Assembly (NCBI GenBank): GCA_035764725.1
Contig: DASTYT010000115.1
Span: 62,001 to 126,000, forward strand
Source of the DNA: Candidatus Methylomirabilota bacterium
Lineage (GTDB): Bacteria; Methylomirabilota; Methylomirabilia; Rokubacteriales; CSP1-6
Length of the DNA stretch: 64,000 nucleotides
Direction: 5' to 3'
The notes beneath the pieces are model-generated. The model did no database searches. It was not told the DNA's origin and worked only from the letters and a program-made list of their open reading frames with translations. The first letter of the stretch is position 1; each line of letters begins with the position of its first letter. Position numbers and translations under genes: made by a program. Below, one piece after another: positions 1 to 7,368 of this stretch.

Positions 1-70
1 CGCCGGTCAACGCGGAGGCACCCCTGCCCGGCGGCCGCGGCTGACGCGGCCGCGCGGGTGGGGCGCCGAA

Positions 71-448
71 TCAGCCGCGCCCCTTCTTGCGATCGGCGCG
101 CCGCTCGAGCTCCCAGCGGCGGCGATCTCGATCGTGCAGAATGTCCTCTGTCGGTATCACGGGAGCGCTCGAGCCCTGCTCCACACCGAGAGCTCGGCCG
201 ATCTCGTCCACCACGCTCTGATCCGGCGTGGCGACGCTCCCACCCACCGTTTCCTCTCCACTGCTTTCCGCCGCTAGCCAGTCGGCGTCTACATCACCTC
301 CAGAGAGAGTCGGCGCGGTCTCGGGATGCGACAATCGCGTGGCTAACGACGGCGTCAAGACGTCCTCCGAACCTTCCAGAGCGAGGCGGCGACGGCTCCG
401 GGGCCGCTGCTTCTTCGCAGTAATCCGCTTGCGTTTGGGCTTCTTCAT
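71..448 (-). CDS. DUF6335 family protein
   Basis: A 125-residue basic, hydrophilic protein of unknown function. The first 20 residues are Lys/Arg-rich. The core around residues 53-92 (DADWLAAESSGEETVGGS, then PDQSVVDEIGRALGV) is the pattern I associate with the small DUF6335 family, and the C-terminal end is Arg/Lys/Glu-rich (DRDRRRWELERR). There is no signal peptide or membrane segment, so it is probably cytosolic. The start is supported by a GGAGGAGG site a few bases upstream of the ATG. It is the last gene of a leftward group after an Hsp20 remnant and a UspA gene, which suggests a stress context. The family name is from memory of the motif. Confidence 0.7.
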   Translation of the reverse strand: MKKPKRKRITAKKQRPRSRRRLALEGSEDVLTPSLATRLSHPETAPTLSGGDVDADWLAAESSGEETVGGSVATPDQSVVDEIGRALGVEQGSSAPVIPTEDILHDRDRRRWELERRADRKKGRG

Positions 449-475
449 TGGCCCCTCCTCCGGCTCCTCCCCGCG

Positions 476-562
476 CTAGTCGGACTTGATGGGAATGATG
501 TTCCCCGTAGCCCCCGCCGCCTTCGGCAGCGTCACAGTCAGCAGGCCGTTGCGCCGTGCTAC
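476..562 (-). pseudogene. Hsp20 small heat-shock protein, C-terminal remnant
   Basis: Reading leftward, this stretch encodes about 28 residues containing NGLLTVTLPKAAG followed by IIPIKSD and a stop. That is the characteristic end of the alpha-crystallin domain (NGxLTVxxPK) plus the IPI-type tail of Hsp20 proteins. No matching upstream frame continues the domain: the 105 bp between here and the UspA stop encode nothing recognisable as Hsp20. The gene has therefore lost its N-terminal two thirds. The alternative is a chance match, which I consider unlikely because both the beta-strand motif and the tail motif are present in one frame. Confidence 0.5.
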
Positions 563-667
563 GGACTTCCTCGTTCCTCCTGCATCGCGTGTGCCACGAA
601 CTCGCGGGAGCCATCGGTCTTCTGAGAGGCGAGCCCCCCGCGACCCCGAATCGCCAGCGCGGTTTCT

Positions 668-1498
668 TCAGTGCGACAGCAGCACGGGGACTGTCATGGA
701 CTGGAGCAAGGAGCGTGTCGCGCCGCCGAGGACCATCTCCCGAAGGCGCGCATGCCCATAGGCCCCCATCACGAGCAGGTCGATGTCGTGATCGGCGGCG
801 TAGGACAGGAGCGTGTCGCCGACCGTCGCCTCCGCGCCGGCGACGGAGGCGGCGCGCGCCGTCACTCCATGCCGGGCCAGATACAGCGACATGTCCGCGC
901 CCGGGAGTCGATCGCCGGGCGTGACGGCCGGGTCGATGGAAAGCACCGTCACCTGCTCGGCTCGCTGCAGCAACGGCAGCGCGTCGTGCATGGCGCGCGT
1001 GGCCTCTCGACTCCCGTTCCACGCCACCAGCACATGGCGGCCGACTCGGGGGAAGGAGCCGTAGCGTGGGATCACCAGGACCGGGCGTCCCACCGACAGG
1101 GCCAGCTCTTCCGGGAGCGCATGCAGGTCAGCCGAGGGCTCGCCGAGGTCGATGCCTTGCGGCACCACAGTGAGATCGGCATACCGTGCGTGGGTGGCCG
1201 CCACCTGCATCACATGGCCCTCAGCGACACGCCACTCCGTAGGCACACCGCTGTGCGCCGCAGCAGCGGCGAATTCCGCGGCGGCGAGGCGCGCGGCTTC
1301 CTCCAGCTCGAGGCGCTGGACCTTCTCGACCGACTCCGGAATCGGGATGTCGGCGTAGAGGGGGAGGATCGGGGGCGGCATGACGTGCAAGCCCGTCACC
1401 CGCGCGCCATGCTCGGCAGCGAGCTCGAAGGTCACGTCGAGACGCGACCGGTAGGCGGTGTCGTTGTCCGCGATGATCAGCAGCTCCTTGAGCGCCAT
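668..1498 (-). CDS. Tandem universal stress protein (UspA family)
   Basis: A 276-residue protein made of two Usp folds. The first covers residues 1-145 (KELLIIADNDTAYRSRLDVT, ending VGRPVLVIPRYGS) and the second about 153-276 (VGRHVLVAWNGSREATRAM, ending GAYGHARLREMVLGGATRSL). The second domain keeps a close version of the G-x2-G-x9-G nucleotide-binding loop; the first does not, as is usual for tandem Usp proteins. The protein is cytosolic, and the family typically supports survival under starvation or oxidative stress. The start at 1498 has a GGGAGG site 8 bases upstream, which rules out the 10-codon longer reading. It lies next to an Hsp20 remnant and a DUF6335 gene. Confidence 0.88.
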   Translation of the reverse strand: MALKELLIIADNDTAYRSRLDVTFELAAEHGARVTGLHVMPPPILPLYADIPIPESVEKVQRLELEEAARLAAAEFAAAAAHSGVPTEWRVAEGHVMQVAATHARYADLTVVPQGIDLGEPSADLHALPEELALSVGRPVLVIPRYGSFPRVGRHVLVAWNGSREATRAMHDALPLLQRAEQVTVLSIDPAVTPGDRLPGADMSLYLARHGVTARAASVAGAEATVGDTLLSYAADHDIDLLVMGAYGHARLREMVLGGATRSLLQSMTVPVLLSH

Positions 1499-1663
1499 GG
1501 CAATTCCTCCCTGGGCGCTCAGGGGCAACCTTCATGCCAGCAGGCACCCCTCGTGTTTCAGGACACTTGCGGAACGCGCGCCACGGTTGATTCCTTTGGG
1601 TCGCGGGGCGGCCGCGCCCCAGCCGGGACGTCGACGCCCCTTTCCGAGCCACCCGCCCGGCCC

Positions 1664-1692
1664 TTGACCTGCCCACCCTCGCGGGGCAGGAT
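1664..1692 (+). promoter_or_regulatory. Sigma70-like promoter for the amidohydrolase at 1744
   Basis: TTGACC (1664-1669), a 17-base spacer and CAGGAT (1687-1692) lie 52 bases upstream of the gene start. The same layout, with a nearly identical spacer beginning and the same CAGGAT box, is seen at 62260-62288. Assignment is by sequence pattern only. Confidence 0.45.
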
Positions 1693-1743
1693 GGCCCCGG
1701 GTCCCGACCCGAGCGCAGTGCCGACCGCCCAGGAGGCGCCGCC

Positions 1744-3222
1744 ATGACGACCAACGGCCACATCACCGCCCGCTCCCTCCACGATCGGCTGAGCCATCCC
1801 GTGATCGACGCCGACGGGCACTGGATCGAGTACGGCCCCGTCATGAAGGAGGAGTTCCGTCGCATTGGCGGCGAGGCCGCGGTCGAGGGCCTGGCCATGG
1901 CGAGTCAGCGCGTGCCGAACTCCCTCAAGATGTCCCTGACGGAGCGGACGCAGCGCCGGGTGGGCCAGGAGGCCTTCTGGTCGTCGCCCTGTGAGAACGT
2001 CCTGGATCGGGCCACCGCGATGATGCCGCGCCTCATGTACGAGCGGCTCGACGACCTCGGCATCGACTTCAGCGTGGTCTATCCCACCGCAGGCCTCTCG
2101 TACCACCGAATGCAGGACACGCGGATGCGCCGGGCCATCTGCCGCGCCTACAACGTGTTCGCCATGGATCAGTTCCGCGGACTCCAGGACCGCATCATCC
2201 CCGCGGCGATCATCCCCATGTACACGCCCGACGAGGCCCTCGAGGAGCTGGACTTCGCGGTGACCCAGCTCGGCTATCGAGTGGTGATGATCGGCGGCCT
2301 CATGCGCCGCCGCGTGCCCGCGCTCGAGGCGGAGAGCCCGGACGCGTCCCGGCACGTGGAGTGGTACGACGTGATCGGGATCGACAGCCCGTACGACTAC
2401 GATCCGGTGTGGCGGAAGTGTCTCGAGCTCCGCGTGGCGCCGAGCTTCCACAACGGGGCCCGCTCGATCCTCCTGCGGAACTCCCCGTCGAACTTCTGCT
2501 ACAACCACATCGGCCACTTCGCCTCCGCCGGCCACGCGGTGGCCAAGGCCCTCTTCTTCGGCGGCGTCACCCGCCGCTTCCCCACACTGAACTTCGCCTT
2601 CCTCGAGGGCGGTGTCGGCTGGGCGTCCATGCTCTACGCGGACCTCATCGGCCACTGGGAGAAGCGGAACCGCCGCGCCATCGAGAGCACCAATCCGAAC
2701 CGCCTCGAGCTCGGGCGGCTCCTCGAGTACGCCAAGAAGTATGGGAGCCCCGCGGTGGCGGAGGCGGTGGGCCGCGGCGAGGGGCTCGAGGGCGACTCGA
2801 ACTCGAAGCTCACCGGCGGCATCGAGGACCTCGACGACTACTTCCGGTGCCAGATCGAGAAGAAGGAGGACATCCGCGACCTGTTCGTCCCCCGCTACTA
2901 CTTCGGGTGCGAGGCCGACGATCCGGTGAATGCCTGGGCGTTCAACCCCAAGGCCAATCCCATGGGGGCTCGACTGAACGCGCTGTTCAGCTCGGACATC
3001 GGCCACTTCGACGTGCCCGACATGGCCGAGGTGGTGCCGGAGGCCTACGAGCTGGTCGAGCACGGTCTCATGACCGACGCCGACTTCCGCGACTTCATGT
3101 ACGCCAACGCCGTGCGCTTCTGGGGCGAAGTGAACCCGGACTTCTTCAAAGGCACGGTGGTGGAGAAGCCGGCGGCGGCGCTCCTCGCCGAGCCGGCAGC
3201 CAGACCTGGAGGCCCCCGATGA
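1744..3222 (+). CDS. Amidohydrolase family 2 (PF04909-like) metal-dependent hydrolase
   Basis: A 492-residue TIM-barrel hydrolase of the amidohydrolase-2/ACMSD type. VIDADGHWIE near residue 20 replaces the usual HxH metal-binding strand with D-x-D/G-H, and FLEGGVGWASM and SDIGHFD toward the C-terminus are typical late-barrel motifs of this group. Such proteins are common as uncharacterised multicopy paralogs in soil bacteria; the substrate cannot be named. The start has AGGAGG 6 bases upstream. It is translationally coupled to the next gene, an esterase (ATGA overlap), so the two probably act in one route, for example hydrolysis of an ester or lactone and of the resulting acid. No signal peptide, so cytosolic. 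Confidence 0.8.
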   Translation: MTTNGHITARSLHDRLSHPVIDADGHWIEYGPVMKEEFRRIGGEAAVEGLAMASQRVPNSLKMSLTERTQRRVGQEAFWSSPCENVLDRATAMMPRLMYERLDDLGIDFSVVYPTAGLSYHRMQDTRMRRAICRAYNVFAMDQFRGLQDRIIPAAIIPMYTPDEALEELDFAVTQLGYRVVMIGGLMRRRVPALEAESPDASRHVEWYDVIGIDSPYDYDPVWRKCLELRVAPSFHNGARSILLRNSPSNFCYNHIGHFASAGHAVAKALFFGGVTRRFPTLNFAFLEGGVGWASMLYADLIGHWEKRNRRAIESTNPNRLELGRLLEYAKKYGSPAVAEAVGRGEGLEGDSNSKLTGGIEDLDDYFRCQIEKKEDIRDLFVPRYYFGCEADDPVNAWAFNPKANPMGARLNALFSSDIGHFDVPDMAEVVPEAYELVEHGLMTDADFRDFMYANAVRFWGEVNPDFFKGTVVEKPAAALLAEPAARPGGPR

Positions 3223-4163
3223 GCGCTCTCGATCCGCAGGCGAAGGCCGTCCTGGAGGCCCTCGCGAGCTCGGGACGTCCCGCCTACCATCAGCTCGATC
3301 CCAAGGACGCGCGGCGGCTCTTCTTGGAGACGCGCCCGCTCTCCACGCCCACGGCCCCCGAGGTCGGCAGCGTCCGCGACGCCACCGCCGAGGGCCCCGA
3401 CGGGCAGATTCCTCTGCGCGTCTACCGTCCGGCGGGCCTTCCCACGAGCACGCCCTTGCCCGCCTACGTGTATTTCCACGGCGGCGGCTGGGTGATCGGT
3501 GACCTCGAGACCCACGACGTGCTCTGCCGGCAGATCACCGCGGCGTCGGGTGTCTCCGTGATCGCGGTGGACTACCGGCTGGCCCCCGAGCACAAGTTCC
3601 CGGCGGCGCTGGACGACGCGTGGGCGGCCACGCGCTGGGTCGCGGCGCACGGGGCCGAGCTGGGGGTGGATGGCCGCAAGCTCGTGGTGGGCGGGGACAG
3701 CGCGGGCGGCAATCTCGCCGCGGTGGTGGCGCTGCTCGCGCGCGACGCGGGCGGGCCGCCGATCGCCGGCCAGGTGCTCATCTATCCCGTCACCGATCTC
3801 GGCGCCGAGGCGCAGTCCTACACCGACTTCGCCGACGGCTACTCGCTGACCCGCGAGAGCATGCGCTGGTTCCGCGCGCACTATCTGGCCGGCCCGCGCG
3901 ACGGCGACGACTGGCGGGCCTCGCCCTTGCGGGCGCGCTCGCTCGCCGGACTGCCACCGGCTCTCATCATCACCGCCGGGTTCGACCCGTTGCGCGACGA
4001 GGGTGCGGCGTACGCGATGCGGCTGCGCGATGCCGGCGTCATGGTGGACTACGTATGCTTCGGCGGTATGATTCACGGCTTCGCGGGCATGGGCAAGGTG
4101 CTGTCGAGCGCCTTCCGCGCCGTCGCCCTGATTGGCGCGACCGTACGCCAGGCCTTCGCGTGA
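3219..4163 (+). CDS. Alpha/beta hydrolase, hormone-sensitive-lipase-type esterase
   Basis: A 314-residue carboxylesterase of the HSL (family IV) type. The oxyanion-hole motif HGGGW is at residues 87-91, the nucleophile motif GDSAGG at 159-164 (Ser161), the acid Asp256 in FDPLRDEG, and the base His286 in MIHGF. All catalytic elements are present, so an active ester or lactone hydrolase is expected, acting in the cytosol since no signal peptide is seen. The ATG overlaps the stop of the preceding amidohydrolase (ATGA), which indicates coupling. The following alpha/beta hydrolase starts 10 bases after its stop, so the three form an operon. Confidence 0.88.
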   Translation: MSALDPQAKAVLEALASSGRPAYHQLDPKDARRLFLETRPLSTPTAPEVGSVRDATAEGPDGQIPLRVYRPAGLPTSTPLPAYVYFHGGGWVIGDLETHDVLCRQITAASGVSVIAVDYRLAPEHKFPAALDDAWAATRWVAAHGAELGVDGRKLVVGGDSAGGNLAAVVALLARDAGGPPIAGQVLIYPVTDLGAEAQSYTDFADGYSLTRESMRWFRAHYLAGPRDGDDWRASPLRARSLAGLPPALIITAGFDPLRDEGAAYAMRLRDAGVMVDYVCFGGMIHGFAGMGKVLSSAFRAVALIGATVRQAFA

Positions 4164-4173
4164 GGCCCAGGCG

Positions 4174-4857
4174 ATGAGCGTCTATGTTCTGGTGCACGGC
4201 GCCTATCAGGGCGCCTGGATCTGGAAGCCGGTGGCGCAGCGTCTCCGCGCGGCGGGACACGAGGTACACGTCCCCACGCTGGAGGGCTGCGCGGAGCGCC
4301 GCGGCGGGCTCCGTGCCGGCATCACCGTGGCCACCCACGCGGAGGAGGTGGCCGAGCTCCTCTTCTACGACGACCTCACCGACGTGGCGCTCGTCGGCAC
4401 AAGCTCGGGCGGTATGGTGGTGTGCAAGGCGGCGGAGCTGGCTCGTCCCCGCATCGGCCGGCTCGTCTTCGTCGACGCGCTCGCCCTCTTGCCCGGCGAG
4501 CGTGTGGCGGACATCGTGAACCGCCCTGCGGGGCAAGCGACTGCGCTCAGCACCGCCCCGACGCGGGCGGACGCGGAGTCGCGCATGTTCGCCGATCTCG
4601 AGCCCTCGCTGCGGGGATGGGCCCTCGAGCGTTACACGCCCCACCCCATCGCGGCGCTGGAGGCCCCGATGGTGGCAACCGACTTCTGGGAGCAGCGGTG
4701 GACCGCGTCGGTGATCCGATGCCGCCGCGCCCGGAATCCCCCGGAAGGGCATCAGCGGCGCACTGCCGAACGTCTGAAGGCCCCCTACGCGGAGCTCGAC
4801 ACGGGCCACTACCCGATGCTGAGCGAGCCGGAGGCCCTCACTCGAATGCTGGTCTGA
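4174..4857 (+). CDS. Alpha/beta hydrolase, methylesterase/salicylate-esterase-like
   Basis: A 227-residue hydrolase starting with VYVLVHGAYQGAWIWKPV, the signature of the plant-MES/EstC-like branch of alpha/beta hydrolases. The nucleophile elbow is GTSSGG (residues 75-80, Ser77), an Asp follows strand 6 (LVFVDAL) and the catalytic His is in LDTGHYPML near residue 213. The lid region around 185-200 (SVIRCRRARNPPEG) is oddly Arg-rich where relatives have a hydrophobic strand, so a local compensated frameshift or divergence is possible. It is third in an operon after an amidohydrolase and an HSL-type esterase. I chose the ATG at 4174 because the longer reading overlaps the upstream gene. Confidence 0.78.
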   Translation: MSVYVLVHGAYQGAWIWKPVAQRLRAAGHEVHVPTLEGCAERRGGLRAGITVATHAEEVAELLFYDDLTDVALVGTSSGGMVVCKAAELARPRIGRLVFVDALALLPGERVADIVNRPAGQATALSTAPTRADAESRMFADLEPSLRGWALERYTPHPIAALEAPMVATDFWEQRWTASVIRCRRARNPPEGHQRRTAERLKAPYAELDTGHYPMLSEPEALTRMLV

Positions 4858-4921
4858 CGCATCGCGTAAACCGCTGGTCTTACGGGCCCTATCAGTCGTG
4901 TTCTTTCTTGGCCCACGAATC

Positions 4922-4951
4922 TTGACTGATGCGGTGGGCGGGGCCGATGAT
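4922..4951 (+). promoter_or_regulatory. Sigma70-like promoter for the repeat-containing membrane protein
   Basis: TTGACT (4922-4927), an 18-base spacer and GATGAT (4946-4951) lie 44 bases before the ATG at 4995, in the 137-bp gap after the esterase operon. The next gene therefore looks separately transcribed. Pattern match only. Confidence 0.4.
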
Positions 4952-4994
4952 CAGAGGAAGACCCCGGGGGCTGGTCCCCGAGGGACGTGAGCCG

Positions 4995-6212
4995 ATGGCC
5001 CAGCACCTCTGCATCGTATCGCGCGACAACCCACTGCTCCTGGGCTACTTGAATATCGCCCTGGGGTACCTCACCCGAACGGGCGATGAGCTCGAGATCG
5101 TCATCGACCGGCGTCCAGACCACGCCTTCGAGCCTGCGGACGGGGTAGTCGTCGGGATCGAGCAGCGTCGTCTGCACGGGGTGGACAGTCTCTTGCGGTC
5201 GCGCGGCTATGCCATCGTCTCGCGCGACGAGGGCGAGAACTGGCGCGTGACCGACACGACGATTCCCATTAACGGGGATGACGATTTCGCGTTCGCCGCT
5301 CCGTCGAAGGCCGCTCGTGCGGGTGCCTTGGGAGAGCCGTTTCGCCGGGGGCTCGGGCGTGCCGCCGGCGCGTTCGGCGGGGCTTCCCGCCGAGGACTCT
5401 CGCTCGCCGCCGGCGCGCTCGGCGGAGCTCTCCGCCGAGGGCGTTCGCTCGCCGCCGACGCCGTTCCCGCGCCGATGCGTCGGCGGCTGGCCCTCGCCGC
5501 CGGCGTCGCGTTCATCGTGATCGGCGGGGCCTCCGTCGTGATCAAGAGCGACGCGCTGGCTCGGGTGGCCGGCGTCGCGGGCGACGCGGTCGCATGGCTG
5601 CGCAGCACGCCGGCGCCGGAGACCCCCGTCGCGGCCACGTCTCCCCCGCCCACGGTGACCGCGCCGGCGCCTCCCGCGCCCACGCCGGTTACTCCGCGCG
5701 ATGCCGCGCGCAGCGCCGAGGTGGCGCCGCCGCCGCGCGCGAGTAATGGGCGGGCCGCGCGCGCGCCCGAGCCGCCGGCGGTGGGCCCGGCCCGCCTAGC
5801 CAAGCTCGCGGCACCTCCGGCGCACACGGATCCCGCGCCGCCTCAGGCGGCCGTGAAGGCCGACCCCAGGCCCGAGCCGAAGAGGGAGGCCACCGCGGCC
5901 GCGGCGACCGAAGCGCCCGCGGAGTTCAGCGGCGTGCCGCGCCTCGAGATGCGGCGCGTGCGCGACGCGTTGGGGCACACATCGGCGATTGCGGTCCGGG
6001 TCACCGATGCGGGCGGACGGCCCCTGCCCAGCGCCGACGTGCGCATCCTGCGCCGGATCAACGGCGGCAGGATCCAGGAAACGCGCCTCACGCCGGACGC
6101 GCGGGACGGCAGCTTCCGGGGCACCTTCCCTCCCCCTACCGCGGAGTCGGACGGGCTCAGCATGCGGGTGACGGTGGGCCGGGTGAGCCACGAGGTGCCG
6201 ATCGCGGAGTGA
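4995..6212 (+). CDS. Membrane protein with N-terminal small domain, tandem 15-residue repeats, Pro/Ala linker and C-terminal beta domain
   Basis: A 405-residue protein I cannot name. Residues 1-80 form a compact domain (HLCIVSRDNPLLLGYLNIAL and VVVGIEQRRLHG). Residues 116-175 hold about four tandem 15-residue units, each with an R-R-G/R-x-(L/R)-x-x-A-A core such as SRRGLSLAAGALGGA. One membrane helix follows (about 165-183, ending GGASVVI). Then comes a roughly 120-residue Ala/Pro linker and a C-terminal Ig/CNA-B-like domain (about 315-405, IAVRVTDAGGRPLPSADVRI). The repeats look like positively charged amphipathic helices on the cytosolic side, with the beta domain outside. The start at 4995 was chosen from the conserved-looking MAQHLC start; the upstream in-frame Met lies inside the promoter. 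Confidence 0.6.
   Translation: MAQHLCIVSRDNPLLLGYLNIALGYLTRTGDELEIVIDRRPDHAFEPADGVVVGIEQRRLHGVDSLLRSRGYAIVSRDEGENWRVTDTTIPINGDDDFAFAAPSKAARAGALGEPFRRGLGRAAGAFGGASRRGLSLAAGALGGALRRGRSLAADAVPAPMRRRLALAAGVAFIVIGGASVVIKSDALARVAGVAGDAVAWLRSTPAPETPVAATSPPPTVTAPAPPAPTPVTPRDAARSAEVAPPPRASNGRAARAPEPPAVGPARLAKLAAPPAHTDPAPPQAAVKADPRPEPKREATAAAATEAPAEFSGVPRLEMRRVRDALGHTSAIAVRVTDAGGRPLPSADVRILRRINGGRIQETRLTPDARDGSFRGTFPPPTAESDGLSMRVTVGRVSHEVPIAE
5340..5519 (+). repeat. Tandem 45-bp coding repeats (four units, last one diverged)
   Basis: Inside the membrane protein gene, units begin at 5340, 5385, 5430 and 5475. The translated units start FRRGLGRAAGAFGGA, SRRGLSLAAGALGGA, LRRGRSLAADAVPAP and MRRRLALAAG. 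The shared GCCGCCGGCGCG and CGCCG(A/G)GG blocks show nucleotide-level similarity, so the array probably arose by tandem duplication. The last unit runs into the membrane helix. Confidence 0.65.
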
Positions 6213-6224
6213 TGCGCAGGCGGC

Positions 6225-7172
6225 TCAGCCGCCCTTCACCCCCTGCGTGTTCACGTAGAGGCTGTAGAGCGACGTGCTCGCCGCCATGAAGAGCCGGTTG
6301 CGGTAGGTCCCGCCGAAGCAGAGATTCGCGCAGCGCTCGGGAAGATTGATCTGCCCGATCAGCGTGCCGTCGGGGTTGAAGACATGCACGCCGTCCAGCC
6401 CCTCCTGCCCCATGCCCCAGCCGCACCAGAGATTGCCGTCCACGTCGCAGCGGAACCCGTCCGGCGTGCCCTGCCCCACCTCGATGTGCTTGCGCCGGTT
6501 GGCGAGGCGCGTGCCGCCGTCGGTGACGTCGTAGACGAAGATGTTCCGCGGTGGTCCGGACTCGACCAGGTAGAGCCGCGACTCGTCGGGCGAGAACGCG
6601 AGGCCGTTGGGCCGGGTGATGTCGCCCGCGACCACCGAGAGCTGGCCGGTGGCTCCGTCGAGACGATAGACGTTCGTCGGGAGCTCGGACGGGGCCATGT
6701 AGCCCTCGTAGTAGCCCAGGATGCCGAAGTTGGGATCCGTGAACCAGATCGAGCCGTCCGACTTGCACACGATGTCATTGGGCGAGTTGAGCGGTTTTCC
6801 CTCGTAACCGTCCGCAAGGACGGTGATGGTCCCGTCGTATTCCGTGCGCGTCACGCGGCGGCCGCCGTGCTCGCAGGAGAGCAGGCGACCGTGCCGGTCG
6901 CGCGTATGGCCGTTGGCGAAGTTAGACGGCTTGCGAAACACGCTCGCCTGGCCTGTCTCCTCGTCCCATCGCATCACGCGGTTGTTCGGGATGTCGCTCC
7001 ACAGGACATAGCGCCCGTCGCCGATCCACACCGGTCCCTCCGCCCAGCGGAACCCGGTGGCCAGCCGCTCGACCTTGGCGGACGCGAGTCGATAGCGCGC
7101 GAAGCTCTGATCGACGATCTGAATCGCGGGATCGGGGTAGCGCGGGCTCGGATGGAATTCGCTGACGGACAT
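6225..7172 (-). CDS. SMP-30/gluconolactonase/LRE family lactonase
   Basis: A 315-residue six-bladed beta-propeller hydrolase. Diagnostic motifs are FRWAEGPVWIGDGRYVLWSD near residues 40-60 (first metal-ligand Glu in AEGP), NSPNDIVCKSDGSIWFTDP (Asn and Asp ligands), RPNGLAFSPDESRLYLVES, and GTPDGFRCDVDGNLWCGWG near the end. These supply the divalent-metal site of gluconolactonase-type enzymes, so a cytosolic sugar-lactone or related lactone hydrolase is expected. The start at 7172 has AAGGAG 9 bases upstream; longer readings run into the divergent promoter region. It faces the amidohydrolase at 7369 head-to-head across about 200 bp. Confidence 0.88.
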   Translation of the reverse strand: MSVSEFHPSPRYPDPAIQIVDQSFARYRLASAKVERLATGFRWAEGPVWIGDGRYVLWSDIPNNRVMRWDEETGQASVFRKPSNFANGHTRDRHGRLLSCEHGGRRVTRTEYDGTITVLADGYEGKPLNSPNDIVCKSDGSIWFTDPNFGILGYYEGYMAPSELPTNVYRLDGATGQLSVVAGDITRPNGLAFSPDESRLYLVESGPPRNIFVYDVTDGGTRLANRRKHIEVGQGTPDGFRCDVDGNLWCGWGMGQEGLDGVHVFNPDGTLIGQINLPERCANLCFGGTYRNRLFMAASTSLYSLYVNTQGVKGG

Positions 7173-7368
7173 GGTCGGATCTCCTTGTCGGCTGGCGGTC
7201 GCGGCGAGGAGCTTACCACGGCCCCGCGCGGTGGGACTTTCCGGCGCAGAAGGGTTGGAGTATGATCCCGCCAGCCCACAAGGAGGTGGTGCTCGGTCTC
7301 GCTCGGGCCCAACCCGCCCTTCGCTCACGCAGAACGATGGTTCCTGTCCCTTCTCGAAGGAGGTCGGT

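Noticed and set aside
1..70. A gene at the left edge
   Set aside because: The first 70 bases show no start, motif or hairpin that I can support.
5340..5519. The 45-bp tandem array as a CRISPR
   Set aside because: The units are adjacent coding repeats without spacers, in frame with a protein.
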